Shown here piece after piece: positions 1-14,989 of a DNA stretch of 64,000 bases. The first letter of the stretch is position 1, and each line of letters starts with the position of its first letter. This DNA comes from Oceanimonas pelagia. Lineage in GTDB: Bacteria > Pseudomonadota > Gammaproteobacteria > Enterobacterales > Aeromonadaceae. A program made the translations under genes and the position numbers. The stretch is from the NCBI RefSeq assembly GCF_030849025.1, contig NZ_CP118224.1:2501-66500 (forward strand), written 5' to 3'. The notes under the pieces are model-generated. The model saw only the letters and a list, made by a program, of their open reading frames with translations, had not been told where the DNA came from and did no database searches.

Positions 1-64
1 TGAAAGCCGCAACGAAGAAATCACTAAGAGGACGCCGTATAAAACACACTTTTTGGGGTTGTAT
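1..64 (+). other. End of 16S-23S rRNA spacer
   Basis: The sequence just before 23S rRNA. Its last part (about 55-71) pairs almost perfectly with 2945-2961 downstream of 23S, forming the long stem normally cut by RNase III when 23S is released from the precursor. No tRNA is visible in the 64 bases available; one could lie upstream of the window. Confidence 0.7.
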
Positions 65-2952
<2,888 letters not shown>

Positions 2953-3034
2953 TACAACACCCAAGAAGTGTGAGACCTTGCAGGTCGAGACTACGAATTC
3001 TTCATCAAAACGCTTTTTCCGAATTAAAGTTTTA

Positions 3035-3152
3035 TGCCTGGCGGCCATAGCGTTGTGGAACCACCTGACTCCATGCCGAACTCAGCAGTGAAACGCAACC
3101 GCGCCGATGATAGTGTGGCAGCTGCCATGTGAAAGTAGGTCACTGCCAGGCA
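3035..3152 (+). rRNA. rrf: 5S ribosomal RNA
   Basis: 5S rRNA, starting TGCCTGGCGGCC and ending with the complementary GCCAGGCA. The conserved CCGAACTCAG and GTGAAACG segments are present. It lies about 80 bases after 23S in the usual operon order, with no tRNA gene between 5S and the terminator. Confidence 0.96.
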
Positions 3153-3161
3153 CCCAATACC

Positions 3162-3193
3162 AAAAGCCCGATACTCACGTATCGGGCTTTTTT
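3162..3193 (+). terminator. rRNA operon terminator
   Basis: Strong rho-independent terminator: a 13-base arm (AAAAGCCCGATAC), a 4-base loop and the complementary arm running into a T tract, directly after 5S. Confidence 0.92.
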
Positions 3194-3282
3194 CGTTTCT
3201 GCTCATCCCGCTAAATTTGACTCAGTTCACATTTTTTACTCTAATGTCGGCTCGTTTTTCAGACATATAGAAGGAACAAGTC

Positions 3283-3483
3283 ATGCCGATTCTTAACATC
3301 GCCCTGATCGAAGGCCGCAGTAACGAGCAGAAGGAAGCCCTGATCAAGGAAGTCACCGATGCCTGTGTGCGTGCCCTGGACGTCAAGCCCGAGACCGTGC
3401 GTATTCTGCTGCAGGACATCGCCACCCAGGACTTCGGCGTGGCTGGTGAGTCGGTGCGGGCCAAGCGGGAACGTCAGGCCTGA
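3283..3483 (+). CDS. 4-oxalocrotonate tautomerase family protein
   Basis: Small 66-residue tautomerase of the 4-OT / DmpI superfamily. After removal of Met the N-terminus is Pro (MPILNI), the catalytic base of the family, and a conserved Arg follows at residue 12. Monomers this short normally assemble as hexamers. Members isomerise 2-hydroxymuconate-type dienols, but many chromosomal copies have no assigned substrate. No aromatic-degradation genes are adjacent, so the substrate here is unknown. SD AGAAGGAA lies just before the ATG. It is monocistronic, with a terminator at its stop codon. Confidence 0.85.
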   Translation: MPILNIALIEGRSNEQKEALIKEVTDACVRALDVKPETVRILLQDIATQDFGVAGESVRAKRERQA

Positions 3484-3504
3484 CCCATTCGAGCATGGGT
3501 TTTT
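3483..3504 (+). terminator. Terminator after tautomerase gene
   Basis: A 6-bp stem (ACCCAT/ATGGGT) with a 6-base loop followed by TTTTT; it begins inside the stop codon of the tautomerase gene. Confidence 0.65.
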
Positions 3505-3511
3505 GAGTCCG

Positions 3512-3549
3512 ACCGGCGTAAACTGGGGCCATTCCTTGTTTACGCCGGT
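3512..3549 (+). promoter_or_regulatory. 12-bp inverted repeat covering the crcB ribosome-binding region
   Basis: ACCGGCGTAAAC (3512-3523) and GTTTACGCCGGT (3538-3549) are perfect complements with a 14-base loop, ending 5 bases before the crcB ATG. In RNA this would bury the region where a Shine-Dalgarno should lie. No T tract follows, so it is not a simple terminator. It does not show the recognisable fluoride riboswitch consensus. It could instead be a DNA operator. Confidence 0.55.
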
Positions 3550-3554
3550 TTGCC

Positions 3555-3941
3555 ATGAAAACCCTGCTGTTTATCGCCCTGGGCGGTGCCATCGGTGCCG
3601 TGCTGCGTTTCGTTATTACCGATGTGATGGGCCGTCTGCTCGGCCGCTCCTTTCCCTTTGGCATTCTGACTGTCAATCTGATCGGCTCCCTGCTGATGGG
3701 CATTATGTTCGTGCTGGTACAGCAGCAGGTCATCAGCGCCCATTCCTGGCGCCCCTTTATGATGGTGGGCATGCTGGGTGCCCTGACCACCTTTTCTTCT
3801 TTTTCACTCGATACGGTGCTGTTGCTGGAGCATGGTCAATGGTTCAAGGCCGGCCTGAATGTGTGCCTCAATGTGGTTTGCTGTATGATGTTCACTTTTC
3901 TGGGAATGCAGATCACCCACAGCCTGCTGGCTTCCCGTTAG
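3555..3941 (+). CDS. crcB: Fluoride channel CrcB/Fluc
   Basis: Inner-membrane fluoride-specific channel that exports F- that accumulates in acid conditions; active as an antiparallel dimer. The 128 residues form four hydrophobic helices. Family signatures are present: GGAIGAVLR at the N-terminus, [14 protein letters not shown] in helix 2 and [12 protein letters not shown] (helix 3 break with the Phe-box and Na+ site). The length is normal. It stands alone between the tautomerase gene and ubiE, with a long hairpin directly upstream of the start. Confidence 0.93.
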   Translation: MKTLLFIALGGAIGAVLRFVITDVMGRLLGRSFPFGILTVNLIGSLLMGIMFVLVQQQVISAHSWRPFMMVGMLGALTTFSSFSLDTVLLLEHGQWFKAGLNVCLNVVCCMMFTFLGMQITHSLLASR

Positions 3942-3999
3942 TCCGGCCCGGGCATTTGCAGTACACTGCCTTACTTCGATTTTTACAGGTGTCTTGAGA

Positions 4000-4755
4000 A
4001 TGTCAGAACAGCACAAGTCGACGACCCATTTCGGTTACCAGACCGTGAATGCCGATGAAAAAGAGCACATGGTGGCCAGCGTTTTCCATTCGGTGGCGGC
4101 CAAGTACGACCTGATGAACGACCTGATGTCCTTTGGCATTCATCGCCTGTGGAAGCGTTTTACCATCGACTGCTCCGGCGTGCGGCCCGGCCACAAGGTG
4201 CTGGATCTGGCCGGTGGCACCGGTGATCTCACCGCCAAATTCTCTCGTATGGTGGGCGAGCAGGGACAGGTGGTGCTGGCCGACATCAATGACTCCATGC
4301 TCAAGGTGGGCCGCGACAAGCTGCGTAATAAAGGCCTGGGCAGCAACATTGCCTATGTGCAGGCCAATGCCGAGGCGCTGCCCTTTCCCGACAATCATTT
4401 CGACCTGATCACCATCGCCTTTGGTCTGCGCAATGTCACCAACAAGGACAAGGCGCTGGCCTCCATGCAGCGGGTGCTGAAGCCGGGCGGCCGGCTGCTG
4501 GTGCTGGAATTCTCCAAGCCTCAGCATGAGGTGATGAGCAAGCTGTACGACTTCTATTCCTTTAATGTACTGCCCAAGATGGGGGCGCTGGTGGCTCAGG
4601 ACAGCGACAGCTATCAATATCTGGCCGAGTCCATTCGCATGCACCCGGATCAGGACACCCTCAAGCAAATGATGGAAGAAGCCGGGCTGGAGCAGGTGGA
4701 GTACTTCAACCTTACCGACGGCGTGGTGGCGCTGCATCGCGGGTTCAAGTTCTGA
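4000..4755 (+). CDS. ubiE: Ubiquinone/menaquinone C-methyltransferase UbiE
   Basis: SAM-dependent class I methyltransferase acting on the C2 position of 2-polyprenyl-6-methoxy-benzoquinol and on demethylmenaquinol. The SAM loop [11 protein letters not shown] is at about residues 68-78 and the family motif [12 protein letters not shown] at about 145. The 251-residue length matches E. coli UbiE. The ATG at 4000 is chosen over an in-frame TTG at 3994. The stop overlaps the ubiJ start (TGATG), so translation is coupled. It is first gene of a ubiE-ubiJ-ubiB set that also reads toward tat. Confidence 0.96.
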   Translation: MSEQHKSTTHFGYQTVNADEKEHMVASVFHSVAAKYDLMNDLMSFGIHRLWKRFTIDCSGVRPGHKVLDLAGGTGDLTAKFSRMVGEQGQVVLADINDSMLKVGRDKLRNKGLGSNIAYVQANAEALPFPDNHFDLITIAFGLRNVTNKDKALASMQRVLKPGGRLLVLEFSKPQHEVMSKLYDFYSFNVLPKMGALVAQDSDSYQYLAESIRMHPDQDTLKQMMEEAGLEQVEYFNLTDGVVALHRGFKF

Positions 4756-5372
4756 TGAAGGCGCTGCTGCTGCCGTTTCTGAACGGCACTCTGGAAACCG
4801 CCGTTAACCGCCTGTTGCACAGCACGGGCAGTGCACAGAAGCTGAAGCCGCTGCATGGCCGGGTACTGCAGCTGACGCTGACCGAGCTGACCAGCTTTTA
4901 CCTGGTGTTTACCGGCGAGCGGCTGGAGCTGCTGGGTCATTACGAAGGCCCGGTCGACAGCCACCTCAGTCTGTCGTTCAACGCACTGGGCCTGCTCAGA
5001 GACAAGGGCCTGCTGATGCAGTACATACGCGACGGCCGGCTCGATCTCGAGGGGGATCCGCAGCCCTGGCAGGAGCTGAGCAGCCTGCTGCGGGACACTC
5101 GCGTTGACATTGAAGAAATGCTGGTGCCCTACACCGGCGATGTGCTGGCCCACCTGTTGTGCCGCCATGGCCGCGAAGCGAAAACGGCCGTGACCCATCG
5201 CCTGGCCGGTGCTCGGCAACATCTGGGCGAGTATGTGCGTGAGGAAGCCCGGCTGGCGGTGGGGCCGCTGGAGCTGGCCGACTTCGGCGATGAGGTCGAA
5301 GAACTGAACAAGCGACTGAACCGCCTGCAGGGACGCCTGGCGGCACTGACCGACAAGGTGAGCCATTCATGA
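4755..5372 (+). CDS. ubiJ: Ubiquinone biosynthesis accessory factor UbiJ
   Basis: Lipid-binding SCP2-domain protein (formerly YigP), an accessory factor of aerobic ubiquinone synthesis that, with UbiK, is thought to present hydrophobic intermediates to the Ubi enzyme complex. It has an N-terminal SCP2-like fold (about residues 15-115) and a charged helical, coiled-coil-prone C-terminus ([16 protein letters not shown]). The 205-residue length is normal. It overlaps ubiE by one base and ubiB by four, as in enterobacteria. Confidence 0.93.
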   Translation: MKALLLPFLNGTLETAVNRLLHSTGSAQKLKPLHGRVLQLTLTELTSFYLVFTGERLELLGHYEGPVDSHLSLSFNALGLLRDKGLLMQYIRDGRLDLEGDPQPWQELSSLLRDTRVDIEEMLVPYTGDVLAHLLCRHGREAKTAVTHRLAGARQHLGEYVREEARLAVGPLELADFGDEVEELNKRLNRLQGRLAALTDKVSHS

Positions 5373-7006
5373 GAAAACTGCGGGAGCTGCGACGGCTGTA
5401 TCAGATTGGCCGTACCCTGTTTGACTATGGTCTGGACGAACTGATCCCGGCCCGGCTGCAGATCTGGCCGGCGCGCATGGCACGCAAAAGCCTGTTCTGG
5501 CTGAAAAACAGGCATCCGGATTTGTCCCGGGGCAAGCGCATTCGCCTGGCCCTGGAGAGTCTGGGGCCGGTGTTTATCAAGTTTGGCCAGATGCTCTCCA
5601 CTCGGCGGGATCTGCTGCCGCCGGACATCGCCGAAGAGCTGGCCCTGTTGCAGGACAGGGTGCCCCCCTTTGACGGCCGGCTGGCCCGCCAGCAAATTGA
5701 GCGCAGCCTGCGCCAGCCCATCGAAACCCTGTTCGACGAGTTCGATGAGCAGCCCCTGGCCTCGGCGTCCATCGCTCAGGTGCACACCGCCCGGCTGAAA
5801 GCCGGCCAGGAAATCGTGATCAAGGTGATCCGTCCCGGCATCGAGCGGGTGATCGAGGCCGATGTCAGCCTGATGCACTCCATGGCCACCCTGATCGCCC
5901 GGCTGGTGCCCGAACGCAGCAGCCGGCTGCGGCCGGTGGAAGTGGTGGAAGAGTACCGCAAGACCCTGCTTGACGAGCTCAACCTGTTGCGGGAAGCGGC
6001 CAACGCCATTCAGCTGCGGCGCAATTTCGAAGGCTCCCGCACTCTCTATGTGCCCGAGATTTATTCCAGCTACTGCCACGAAAATGTGCTGGTGATGGAG
6101 CGCATCTACGGCATTCCGGTGTCCGATATCGAGGCGCTGAAAGCCAACGGCACCAACATGCAGTTGCTGGCGGAGCGGGGGGTGGAGGTGTTCTTTACCC
6201 AGGTGTTCCGCGACAGCTTCTTTCATGCCGACATGCACCCGGGCAACATTTTCGTGTCTTATGATCACCCGGAAGACCCCCAGTGGATTGGCATCGACTG
6301 CGGCATTGTCGGCACCCTCAACCGGGACGACAAACGCTACCTGGCGGAGAACTTCCTGGCCTTTTTCAACCGGGATTACCGCAAGGTGGCCGAGCTGCAC
6401 GTGGAGTCGGGCTGGGTGCCGGCCGACACCAAGGTGGAAGAGTTCGAGTCGGCCATTCGCACCGTGCTGGAGCCCATTTTTGAGAAGCCGTTGTCCGAGA
6501 TTTCCTTCGGTCATGTGCTGCTGAACCTGTTCAATACCGCCCGCCGCTTTAACATGGCGGTGCAGCCGCAACTGGTGCTGCTGCAGAAAACCCTGCTCTA
6601 CGTGGAAGGGGTGGGCCGCCAGCTCTATCCCCAGCTGGATCTGTGGAAAACCGCCAAGCCGTTTCTGGAAGACTGGATGCAAAAGCAGGTGGGCTACAAG
6701 GCGGTGATCAACGCGGTCAGGGAAAAGGCGCCCTATTGGGCCGAGAAACTGCCGGAGATCCCCGAGCTGGTATACGATGCCCTGCGTCAAAGCAAACTGC
6801 AGCAGCGGCAGATGGCGGGGCTGTATGAACGTTATGCCGGGCATGACCGCCGGCGCGGCCAGGGTCAGTTTTTGCTGGCCATGGGGGCTTCCCTTCTGCT
6901 GGCCAGCACCCTGCTGCTGGGCATGGACGAAAGCCGGCTGGCCGGCTCTGGTCTGGTGCTGACTTTGATTGTATGGTGGCTGGGGTGGCGGCGTATTGCC
7001 CGATAG
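5369..7006 (+). CDS. ubiB: Ubiquinone biosynthesis protein kinase-like UbiB
   Basis: Member of the UbiB/ADCK atypical kinase family, an ATPase required for ubiquinone synthesis. Family hallmarks are the KxGQ motif (KFGQ, near residue 71), the Ala-rich nucleotide loop (ASASIAQVH, about 130), the catalytic HADMHPGN and the metal-binding IDCGIVG near residue 310. The C-terminus (about 500-540) carries two hydrophobic helices that anchor it in the inner membrane. The 545-residue length is normal. It starts in an ATGA overlap with ubiJ. Confidence 0.96.
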   Translation: MRKLRELRRLYQIGRTLFDYGLDELIPARLQIWPARMARKSLFWLKNRHPDLSRGKRIRLALESLGPVFIKFGQMLSTRRDLLPPDIAEELALLQDRVPPFDGRLARQQIERSLRQPIETLFDEFDEQPLASASIAQVHTARLKAGQEIVIKVIRPGIERVIEADVSLMHSMATLIARLVPERSSRLRPVEVVEEYRKTLLDELNLLREAANAIQLRRNFEGSRTLYVPEIYSSYCHENVLVMERIYGIPVSDIEALKANGTNMQLLAERGVEVFFTQVFRDSFFHADMHPGNIFVSYDHPEDPQWIGIDCGIVGTLNRDDKRYLAENFLAFFNRDYRKVAELHVESGWVPADTKVEEFESAIRTVLEPIFEKPLSEISFGHVLLNLFNTARRFNMAVQPQLVLLQKTLLYVEGVGRQLYPQLDLWKTAKPFLEDWMQKQVGYKAVINAVREKAPYWAEKLPEIPELVYDALRQSKLQQRQMAGLYERYAGHDRRRGQGQFLLAMGASLLLASTLLLGMDESRLAGSGLVLTLIVWWLGWRRIAR

Positions 7007-7089
7007 TTTGATCTGGTGTCAGATTTTCGTCATTTGGCTGCAATATAATGGGTCTTTATCGTTATCCGTTTGCATAGGAAACATGAGTT

Positions 7090-7344
7090 ATGGGTGGAAT
7101 CAGTATTTGGCAACTGCTTATCGTGGTACTTATCGTGGTGCTGCTGTTCGGAACCAAAAAGCTGCGCGGCATGGGCAGTGATCTGGGCTCGGCGGTCAAG
7201 GGCTTTAAAAAGGCCATGAGTGATGACGAGCAAGGCAAGAAGGATGCAGACTTCGAGCAGCAGAAACTGGCCGACAAGAAAGACCAGGCCGAGCCTTTGA
7301 ACCAGCAGGAGCAGGACAAGGCCAAAGACAGAGATCGGGTATAA
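7090..7344 (+). CDS. tatA: Sec-independent translocase subunit TatA
   Basis: Pore-forming subunit of the twin-arginine translocase, which exports folded (often cofactor-bearing) proteins. It has one N-terminal membrane helix ([16 protein letters not shown]), the FGTKKLR hinge, an amphipathic helix ([16 protein letters not shown]) and an acidic disordered tail. The 84-residue length is typical. It has its own 83-base upstream gap after ubiB, where a promoter may lie, and precedes tatB by 3 bases. Confidence 0.96.
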   Translation: MGGISIWQLLIVVLIVVLLFGTKKLRGMGSDLGSAVKGFKKAMSDDEQGKKDADFEQQKLADKKDQAEPLNQQEQDKAKDRDRV

Positions 7345-7347
7345 GCC

Positions 7348-7701
7348 ATGTTCGATATCGGTTTTTGGGAGCTGGTGGTGATCTCGGTCATTGGCCTGGT
7401 GGTGCTCGGGCCTGAGCGGCTGCCCGTGGCCATTCGCACCGTGTCCCGCCTGTTCAGCACGGTGCGCAACACCGCCAACGCGGTGAAAACCGAGCTGGCC
7501 CAGGAGCTGAAAATGGAAGAGCTGCACCGGGATCTGAAAAAGGCCGAGCAGCTGGGCATGAAGGATCTCAGCCCCGATCTGCAGCATTCCATCGACCAAC
7601 TGAAAGACGCCGCCGCTTCGGTTACCCGGCCCTATGAACAGCGGCCCGATCACAATACGGACGAGTCCTCTACCACAGAGCCCCGGAAACCTTCTGAATG
7701 A
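7348..7701 (+). CDS. tatB: Sec-independent translocase subunit TatB
   Basis: TatB forms the signal-peptide receptor complex with TatC. It has the conserved start MFDIGFWE, a single membrane helix ([15 protein letters not shown] with the GPERLP hinge) and a long amphipathic helix. The 117 residues are short compared with the E. coli protein, mainly through a shorter C-terminal tail. It overlaps tatC by 4 bases. Confidence 0.95.
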   Translation: MFDIGFWELVVISVIGLVVLGPERLPVAIRTVSRLFSTVRNTANAVKTELAQELKMEELHRDLKKAEQLGMKDLSPDLQHSIDQLKDAAASVTRPYEQRPDHNTDESSTTEPRKPSE

Positions 7702-8440
7702 CTGAATCACAGCAGCCCCTGATCAGCCACCTGGTGGAGCTGAGGTCGCGCCTGCTGCGCGCCTTTGCCGCCGTGTTGGTGGTGTTCCTGGGCCTGGTCT
7801 ATTTTGCCAACGACATCTATACCCTGCTGGCGACGCCCTTGCTGAAGCAACTGCCGGAAGGGGCCAGCATGATCGCTACCGGCGTGGCCACGCCCTTTCT
7901 GACGCCGATCAAACTGACGCTGATCGTGTCCTTTTTTGCCGCCATTCCCATTGTGCTTTACCAGGTGTGGGCCTTTATCGCCCCCGGGCTGTACAAGCAT
8001 GAAAAGCGGCTGATAGCACCCCTGGTGTTTTCCAGCGCCCTGCTGTTTTATGCCGGTGCGGCCTTTGCCTATTTTGTGGTGTTTCCGCTGGCGTTCGGCT
8101 TTTTCACCAGCATGGCGCCGGAAGGGGTGACCATTGCCACCGACATTGCCAGCTATCTGGACTTTGTGCTGGGGCTGTTTATCGCCTTTGGCATCGCCTT
8201 TGAGATCCCCATTGCCACCATACTGCTGTGCTGGACCGGGGTGACCACGCCCAAAGACCTGGCCGGCAAGCGCCCCTATGTGGTGGTGATCGTCTTTATC
8301 GTGGGTATGCTGCTGACGCCGCCGGATGTGATCTCCCAGACCCTGCTGGCCATTCCCATGTGGCTGCTGTTTGAAGTCGGTGTCTTTTTCGGGCGTTTCT
8401 ATGTGCGTGAGGAAGAAAACGACGAGCAGGAGCCCTCGGC

Positions 8441-8444
<4 letters not shown>
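7698..8444 (+). CDS. tatC: Sec-independent translocase subunit TatC
   Basis: Six-helix inner-membrane protein that recognises the twin-arginine signal peptide. The N-terminal [12 protein letters not shown] contains the conserved LRxRL signal-binding element, and the FxxPGLYxHEKR segment follows helix 2. The 248-residue length is normal. It overlaps both tatB and tatD by 4 bases, so the four genes are very probably cotranslated. Confidence 0.96.
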
Positions 8445-10242
<1,798 letters not shown>

Positions 10243-10245
10243 AGA

Positions 10246-10267
10246 AAGCGCCGAAAGGCGCTTTTTT
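10246..10267. terminator. Bidirectional terminator hemB / gppA
   Basis: AAAGCGCC-GAAA-GGCGCTTTTTT hairpin between the convergent hemB and gppA genes; T tract on the plus side and A run on the other. Confidence 0.85.
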
Positions 10268-11747
10268 ATGCTTCCATAATCTCCAGCGGCCAGCCCAGCT
10301 CGTTCTGACGCCGGGCTTCGGCGTGTAACTCGCTGGCCCTCAGATGATGGCCGCTACACCAGCCAGCGGGCAGGGTGAGGGTAAGCCGGGTGCCCTGTTG
10401 CGCGAGCCGGAATTCCGGCACCGTGCCCTGGGTACGGCGCAGACACAGAATAATGGCCAGGCGCAGCAGCCGGGCCAGCAGCACGGCGCGGCTGGTGTCC
10501 AGGGCGCACTGGGCCTGCAGCGCCTCCAGCCGAAAGTCGTCCCGCTGGTTCAACAGCAGGGCGGCCAGCAGGCCTTTTTGGGGCGCGGTAAAACCCGGCA
10601 GGTCAATGTGGCGAATAATGTAGGCGGCATGCTCGGGAGCACGCTTGTACTCGATGCACAGGCCCAGCTCATACAGCATGGCAGCCCGGGCCAGCATGCG
10701 GGCGGCTTCCTGATCCAGCTCGGGGTGCAGCTGCTTCAGCGCCGCCAGGGCGGTATGGCGCACCCGCTCGCCCTGTTGCCGGTCCAGCTGGTAGCGGGCG
10801 ATCAGGCTGTCGATGGTTCTCTCCTGGGCGTCGCAATCCTGACGGGCGCCGAGCATGCCGTAGATCAGGCCTTCGCGCAGGGCGCCACCGGCCAGCACCA
10901 TATTGTCGATGGCCAGAGTGTCGAACAGGGCAATGAGAATGGCCAGTCCGGAGGCAAACACCGGCACCCGCTCGGGAGTCAGCCCGGGCAGGTGCAGCCC
11001 GGCGATGTTGCCGCAGGCGATGGTCCGGGCTTTAAGGCGGTTGAGTTTGGCCAGAGTGATCTGTTCGTTTTCCCCCTGGGCCATCATGATTTCCTGAATG
11101 GCCTGTACCGTGCCCGAGGCGCCGATGCAATGCCGCCAGCCCAGCTTGAGATAGCGGGCGGCCACCGGTGCCAGCTCGTGTTGCGCGGCGGCAATGGCCC
11201 GATCAAAATGGGCTTCGCTCAGCTCACCGCCGGGAAAGTGGCGGTGCAGCCAGGTGACGCAGCCCATGTTCAGGCTGTGCAGCAACGCCGCCGAGGCACC
11301 TTCGCCGATCACCAGCTCGGTGCTGGCCCCGCCAATGTCGATCACCAGCCGCCGTCCGGTGCCCGATGAGGTCCAGGCCACTCCCTGATAAATGGTGGCC
11401 GCCTCTTCTTCACCGGAGATGATACGAATGGGGTGGCCGAGAATGGCCTCGGCCCGCTCAAGAAAAACATCGATATTGGTGGCCAGGCGCAGAGTGGCGG
11501 TGCCGACAATGCGTACCTGGCCGGCGGGGACGTCCTGCAACTGTTCGGCGAACAGCCGCAGGCAGTCCCAGCCCCGCTCCATGGCGGCCTGATCCAGGCT
11601 GCCGTCGAGTTGCAGTCCGGCGGCCAGGCGCACCTTGCGCTTGACCTTGGCCAGGGTGCGACCGGCACCTTCGACCTGTTGCACCACCAGCATATGAAAG
11701 CTGTTGGAGCCCAGGTCAATGGCCGCATAGAGCGACGGATTGACCAT
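10266..11747 (-). CDS. gppA: Guanosine pentaphosphatase / exopolyphosphatase GppA
   Basis: Converts pppGpp to ppGpp and can hydrolyse polyphosphate. The N-terminal ASKHA (actin-like ATPase) fold is shown by AAIDLGSNSFHMLV at residue 8, GTATLR, SGEEEA and DIGGASTEL (near 150); a C-terminal HD-like helical domain follows. The 493-residue length matches E. coli GppA, and the place directly after rhlB (4 bases) favours gppA over the paralogue ppx. The ATG at 11747 is used; the frame stays open upstream inside rhlB. Confidence 0.92.
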   Translation of the reverse strand: MVNPSLYAAIDLGSNSFHMLVVQQVEGAGRTLAKVKRKVRLAAGLQLDGSLDQAAMERGWDCLRLFAEQLQDVPAGQVRIVGTATLRLATNIDVFLERAEAILGHPIRIISGEEEAATIYQGVAWTSSGTGRRLVIDIGGASTELVIGEGASAALLHSLNMGCVTWLHRHFPGGELSEAHFDRAIAAAQHELAPVAARYLKLGWRHCIGASGTVQAIQEIMMAQGENEQITLAKLNRLKARTIACGNIAGLHLPGLTPERVPVFASGLAILIALFDTLAIDNMVLAGGALREGLIYGMLGARQDCDAQERTIDSLIARYQLDRQQGERVRHTALAALKQLHPELDQEAARMLARAAMLYELGLCIEYKRAPEHAAYIIRHIDLPGFTAPQKGLLAALLLNQRDDFRLEALQAQCALDTSRAVLLARLLRLAIILCLRRTQGTVPEFRLAQQGTRLTLTLPAGWCSGHHLRASELHAEARRQNELGWPLEIMEA

Positions 11748-11751
11748 CAGT

Positions 11752-13056
11752 TCAGCTCCGGCTGCCCTGAGGCCGGCGGCGGCGGTTGCCGGCAGGACGG
11801 CGCTGGCCACTCCCCTGGCGATCGCGCACATTGCGGTTCATGCCGGCCCTGTGGTGATGAATATGACGGGGCGGGGTGACGTCGGCGAGCAGAGCGTCGC
11901 GATCGTATTTGCTGACCGGAATTTCATGCTCGATATAGGCTTCCACCGCCGGCAGGTTAAACACGTATTCCTCGCAGGCAAAGCTGATGGAGCGACCGCT
12001 GGCCCCGGCCCGGCCGGTGCGGCCAATGCGGTGCACATAGTCTTCCGCGTCGTCGGGCAGATCGTAGTTGAACACGTGGGTGACGTCGGGAATGTGCAGG
12101 CCGCGGGCGGCCACATCGGTGGCCACCAGAATGTCGAGGGCTCCACCGGTAAAGTCTTCCAGGATTCTGAGGCGCTTTTTCTGGGGCACGTCGCCGGTGA
12201 GCAGGCCTACGCGGTGGCCGTCGGCATGCAGCCAGGCGTACACTTCTTCGCAGCTGTGCTTGGTGTTGGCAAAGACGATGGCCTTGTCGGGCCATTCCTC
12301 TTCCATCAGGGTGAGCAGCAGCAGCATCTTGTCTTCCTGGGCCGGGTAGAACAATTCCTCCTGAATGCGCACCCCGGTTTTCTGTTCCGGCTCCACCTGC
12401 ACATGCTCCGGGCTGTTCATGTGCTCGTAGGCCAGCTCCTGCACCCTGTGCGACAGGGTGGCGGAAAACAGCATGTTCTGGCGCTGGCCGGCGGGCGGCA
12501 TGCGGCGAAACAGAAAGCGAATGTCCTTGATGAAGCCCAGGTCGAACATGCGGTCCGCTTCGTCAAGCACCACTACCTGAATAGCGTCCAGGCTGATGAC
12601 CTTCTGTTTGAAGAAATCGATGATGCGGCCGGTGGTACCGATCAGAATATCGACCCCGGCGTTCAGCACTTCCACCTGCTTTTCGTACGCTTCGCCGCCA
12701 TAGGCCAGTCCCAGCCTGAGCCCGGTGCTGTCGCTCAGAGTGTCGGCATCGTTGTGGATCTGTACCGCCAGTTCCCGGGTCGGGGCCATGATGATGGCGC
12801 GGGGCTGATTGGTTTTACGGTCGGCGGGAGCGGGGGTGGTCAGCAGATGGTTAAAGGTGGCGGCGAGAAAGGCGATGGTTTTACCGGTACCGGTCTGGGC
12901 CTGCCCGGCGATGTCCTTGCCCGCCAGCAGTGGCGGTAGCGACAGCGCCTGAATGGGCGTGCAGTTGTGAAATCCCTTGGTTTCCAGCCCGGCCAGCACT
13001 TGTGGCTGCAGGCCCAGCTGGGCGAATTTTGTGTCGGTGAGGTGTGTTTTGCTCAT
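11752..13056 (-). CDS. rhlB: ATP-dependent RNA helicase RhlB
   Basis: DEAD-box helicase of the RNA degradosome. Motifs in order: Q motif region ([14 protein letters not shown]), [20 protein letters not shown] within VLDEADRMF (near residue 165), [16 protein letters not shown] and [10 protein letters not shown]. The tail after about 395 is basic and Arg-rich, the part that contacts RNA. 434 residues. It is divergent from trxA, the order found in E. coli (gppA-rhlB facing trxA-rho). Confidence 0.95.
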   Translation of the reverse strand: MSKTHLTDTKFAQLGLQPQVLAGLETKGFHNCTPIQALSLPPLLAGKDIAGQAQTGTGKTIAFLAATFNHLLTTPAPADRKTNQPRAIIMAPTRELAVQIHNDADTLSDSTGLRLGLAYGGEAYEKQVEVLNAGVDILIGTTGRIIDFFKQKVISLDAIQVVVLDEADRMFDLGFIKDIRFLFRRMPPAGQRQNMLFSATLSHRVQELAYEHMNSPEHVQVEPEQKTGVRIQEELFYPAQEDKMLLLLTLMEEEWPDKAIVFANTKHSCEEVYAWLHADGHRVGLLTGDVPQKKRLRILEDFTGGALDILVATDVAARGLHIPDVTHVFNYDLPDDAEDYVHRIGRTGRAGASGRSISFACEEYVFNLPAVEAYIEHEIPVSKYDRDALLADVTPPRHIHHHRAGMNRNVRDRQGSGQRRPAGNRRRRPQGSRS

Positions 13057-13172
13057 AGCGTTCAGATTATCAGGTTAGGCTTGCAATAATAAACAGGATC
13101 ATTTGAAATAGGGCAACTAAATTGCCCCTTTGCGGTGTGTTTTTGAGGGGCAAAGACTGACTGGAGTTGGAG

Positions 13173-13499
13173 ATGAGTGACAAAATTGTTCAGCTGACCG
13201 ATGCCAGCTTCGATGCAGACGTCATCAAGGCTGAAGGCCCGGTACTGGTGGATTTTTGGGCCGAATGGTGTGGTCCGTGCAAGATGATCGCCCCCATTCT
13301 GGACGAGGTGGCCGGTGAATATGAAGGCAAGGTAACCGTTGCCAAGCTGAATATCGATCAGAACGCAGAAACCGCTCCCAAGTACGGCATTCGTGGCATT
13401 CCCACCCTGCTGCTGTTCAAGAACGGTGAAGTGGCCGCGACCAAGGTCGGTGCCCTGTCCAAGACTCAGCTCAAAGAGTTTCTGGACGCCAACCTGTAA
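13173..13499 (+). CDS. trxA: Thioredoxin 1
   Basis: Cytosolic disulfide reductase with the WCGPC active site (residues 31-35) and the cis-proline loop GIRGIPTL. The 108-residue length is exact for the family. The ATG at 13173 follows GGAG; an in-frame TTG lies 6 bases earlier. It has its own terminator and sits upstream of rho. Confidence 0.97.
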   Translation: MSDKIVQLTDASFDADVIKAEGPVLVDFWAEWCGPCKMIAPILDEVAGEYEGKVTVAKLNIDQNAETAPKYGIRGIPTLLLFKNGEVAATKVGALSKTQLKEFLDANL

Positions 13500-13504
13500 T
13501 GCAA

Positions 13505-13537
13505 CAAGGGGTGCGCAAGGCACCCCTTGTGGTTTTT
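13505..13537 (+). terminator. trxA terminator
   Basis: CAAGGGGTG / CACCCCTTG 9-bp perfect stem with a 7-base loop, then TGGTTTTT. Confidence 0.85.
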
Positions 13538-13680
13538 GCTAGACGCTTTTTCTTTTTGGTGCTAGTTTGTTGTTCGTTTGCTAGCCTATTTCATGCCTTT
13601 AAGGCGCTTTCTAATCAATACATCAATCCGGCAGATTTTTCTGACCATTTGACATTCCTGGTTGATAGACACTCACCACT

Positions 13681-14946
13681 ATGAATCTGACTGAACTCAA
13701 GAATACCCCTGTATCTGAGCTGATAAAGCTTGGGGAAAACATGGGCCTGGAAAACCTCGCCCGTCTGCGCAAGCAAGACATCATCTTTGCTATCCTCAAA
13801 GCCCATGCCAAAAGTGGTGAAGATATTTTCGGCGACGGCGTGCTTGAAATTCTGCAGGACGGCTTCGGCTTTCTGCGCAGCGCCGACTCCTCCTATCTGG
13901 CCGGTCCCGACGACATCTATGTGTCTCCCAGCCAGATCCGTCGATTCAACCTGCGTACCGGCGATACCATCTCCGGCAAAATCCGTCCGCCCAAGGAAGG
14001 CGAACGTTATTTTGCCCTGCTGAAGATCAGTCAGGTCAACTACGACAAGCCGGAAAACTCCCGCAACAAGATCCTGTTTGAAAACCTGACTCCGCTGCAT
14101 GCCAATGAGCGCATGAAGATGGAGCGGGGTAACGGCTCCACCGAAGACATCACCGCCCGGGTGCTGGACCTGGCCTCGCCCATCGGCAAGGGCCAGCGGG
14201 GCCTGATTGTGGCGCCGCCCAAGGCCGGTAAGACCATGCTGCTGCAGAACATCGCCCAGAGCATCACCTACAACCACCCCGAGTGTGTGCTGATCGTACT
14301 GCTGATCGACGAGCGCCCGGAAGAAGTGACCGAGATGCAGCGCATGGTCAAGGGTGAAGTGATCGCCTCCACCTTTGACGAGCCGGCGGCCCGCCACGTA
14401 CAGGTGGCCGACATGGTCATTGAAAAGGCCAAGCGCCTGGTGGAGCACAAGAAGGACGTGGTGATCCTGCTCGACTCCATTACCCGTCTGGCCCGTGCCT
14501 ACAACACTGTGGTGCCCAGCTCCGGCAAGGTGCTCACCGGTGGTGTGGACGCCAACGCCCTGCACCGGCCCAAGCGCTTCTTCGGTGCCGCCCGGAATGT
14601 GGAAGAAGGCGGCAGTCTGACCATTATCGCCACCGCCCTGGTGGATACCGGCTCCAAGATGGATGACGTGATCTACGAAGAGTTCAAGGGCACCGGTAAC
14701 ATGGAGCTGCACCTGTCGCGCAAGATCGCCGAAAAACGGGTGTACCCGGCCATCGACATCACCCGCTCCGGCACTCGCCGCGAAGAGCTGCTCACCACCT
14801 CGGAAGAGCTGCAGAAGATGTGGATTCTGCGCAAGATTGTCCACCCGATGGGCGAGATTGACGGCATCGAGTTCCTCATCGACAAGCTGGCCATGACCAA
14901 GACCAACGACGAGTTCTTCGAGGCCATGAAGCGCCAGCAGAAGTAA
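13681..14946 (+). CDS. rho: Transcription termination factor Rho
   Basis: Hexameric RNA-dependent ATPase that ends transcription. [14 protein letters not shown] begins the N-terminal helix bundle, and the RNA-binding cold-shock-like fold includes DGFGFLR (about residue 60). Walker A is APPKAGKT (near 180), Walker [10 protein letters not shown], and the Q/R loops lie near 280-300. The 421-residue length is normal. The roughly 140-base gap after the trxA terminator is the likely leader and promoter, where rho is autoregulated in other bacteria; I could not identify a leader peptide. Confidence 0.97.
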   Translation: MNLTELKNTPVSELIKLGENMGLENLARLRKQDIIFAILKAHAKSGEDIFGDGVLEILQDGFGFLRSADSSYLAGPDDIYVSPSQIRRFNLRTGDTISGKIRPPKEGERYFALLKISQVNYDKPENSRNKILFENLTPLHANERMKMERGNGSTEDITARVLDLASPIGKGQRGLIVAPPKAGKTMLLQNIAQSITYNHPECVLIVLLIDERPEEVTEMQRMVKGEVIASTFDEPAARHVQVADMVIEKAKRLVEHKKDVVILLDSITRLARAYNTVVPSSGKVLTGGVDANALHRPKRFFGAARNVEEGGSLTIIATALVDTGSKMDDVIYEEFKGTGNMELHLSRKIAEKRVYPAIDITRSGTRREELLTTSEELQKMWILRKIVHPMGEIDGIEFLIDKLAMTKTNDEFFEAMKRQQK

Positions 14947-14961
14947 GCGTTGTCAGGCTTT

Positions 14962-14989
14962 AAAAAACCGCGGCTTGCCGCGGTTTTTT
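14962..14989 (+). terminator. rho terminator
   Basis: AAAAAACCGCGG-CTTG-CCGCGGTTTTTT, a perfect 12-bp stem 15 bases after the rho stop. Confidence 0.92.

Noticed and set aside
3505-3554. Fluoride riboswitch before crcB
   Set aside because: The gap is too short and lacks the conserved riboswitch sequence; only a plain hairpin is seen.
5129-6844. 571-codon minus-strand ORF
   Set aside because: It is antisense to ubiB, with His/Gln/Gly-rich translation typical of the shadow of a GC-rich gene.
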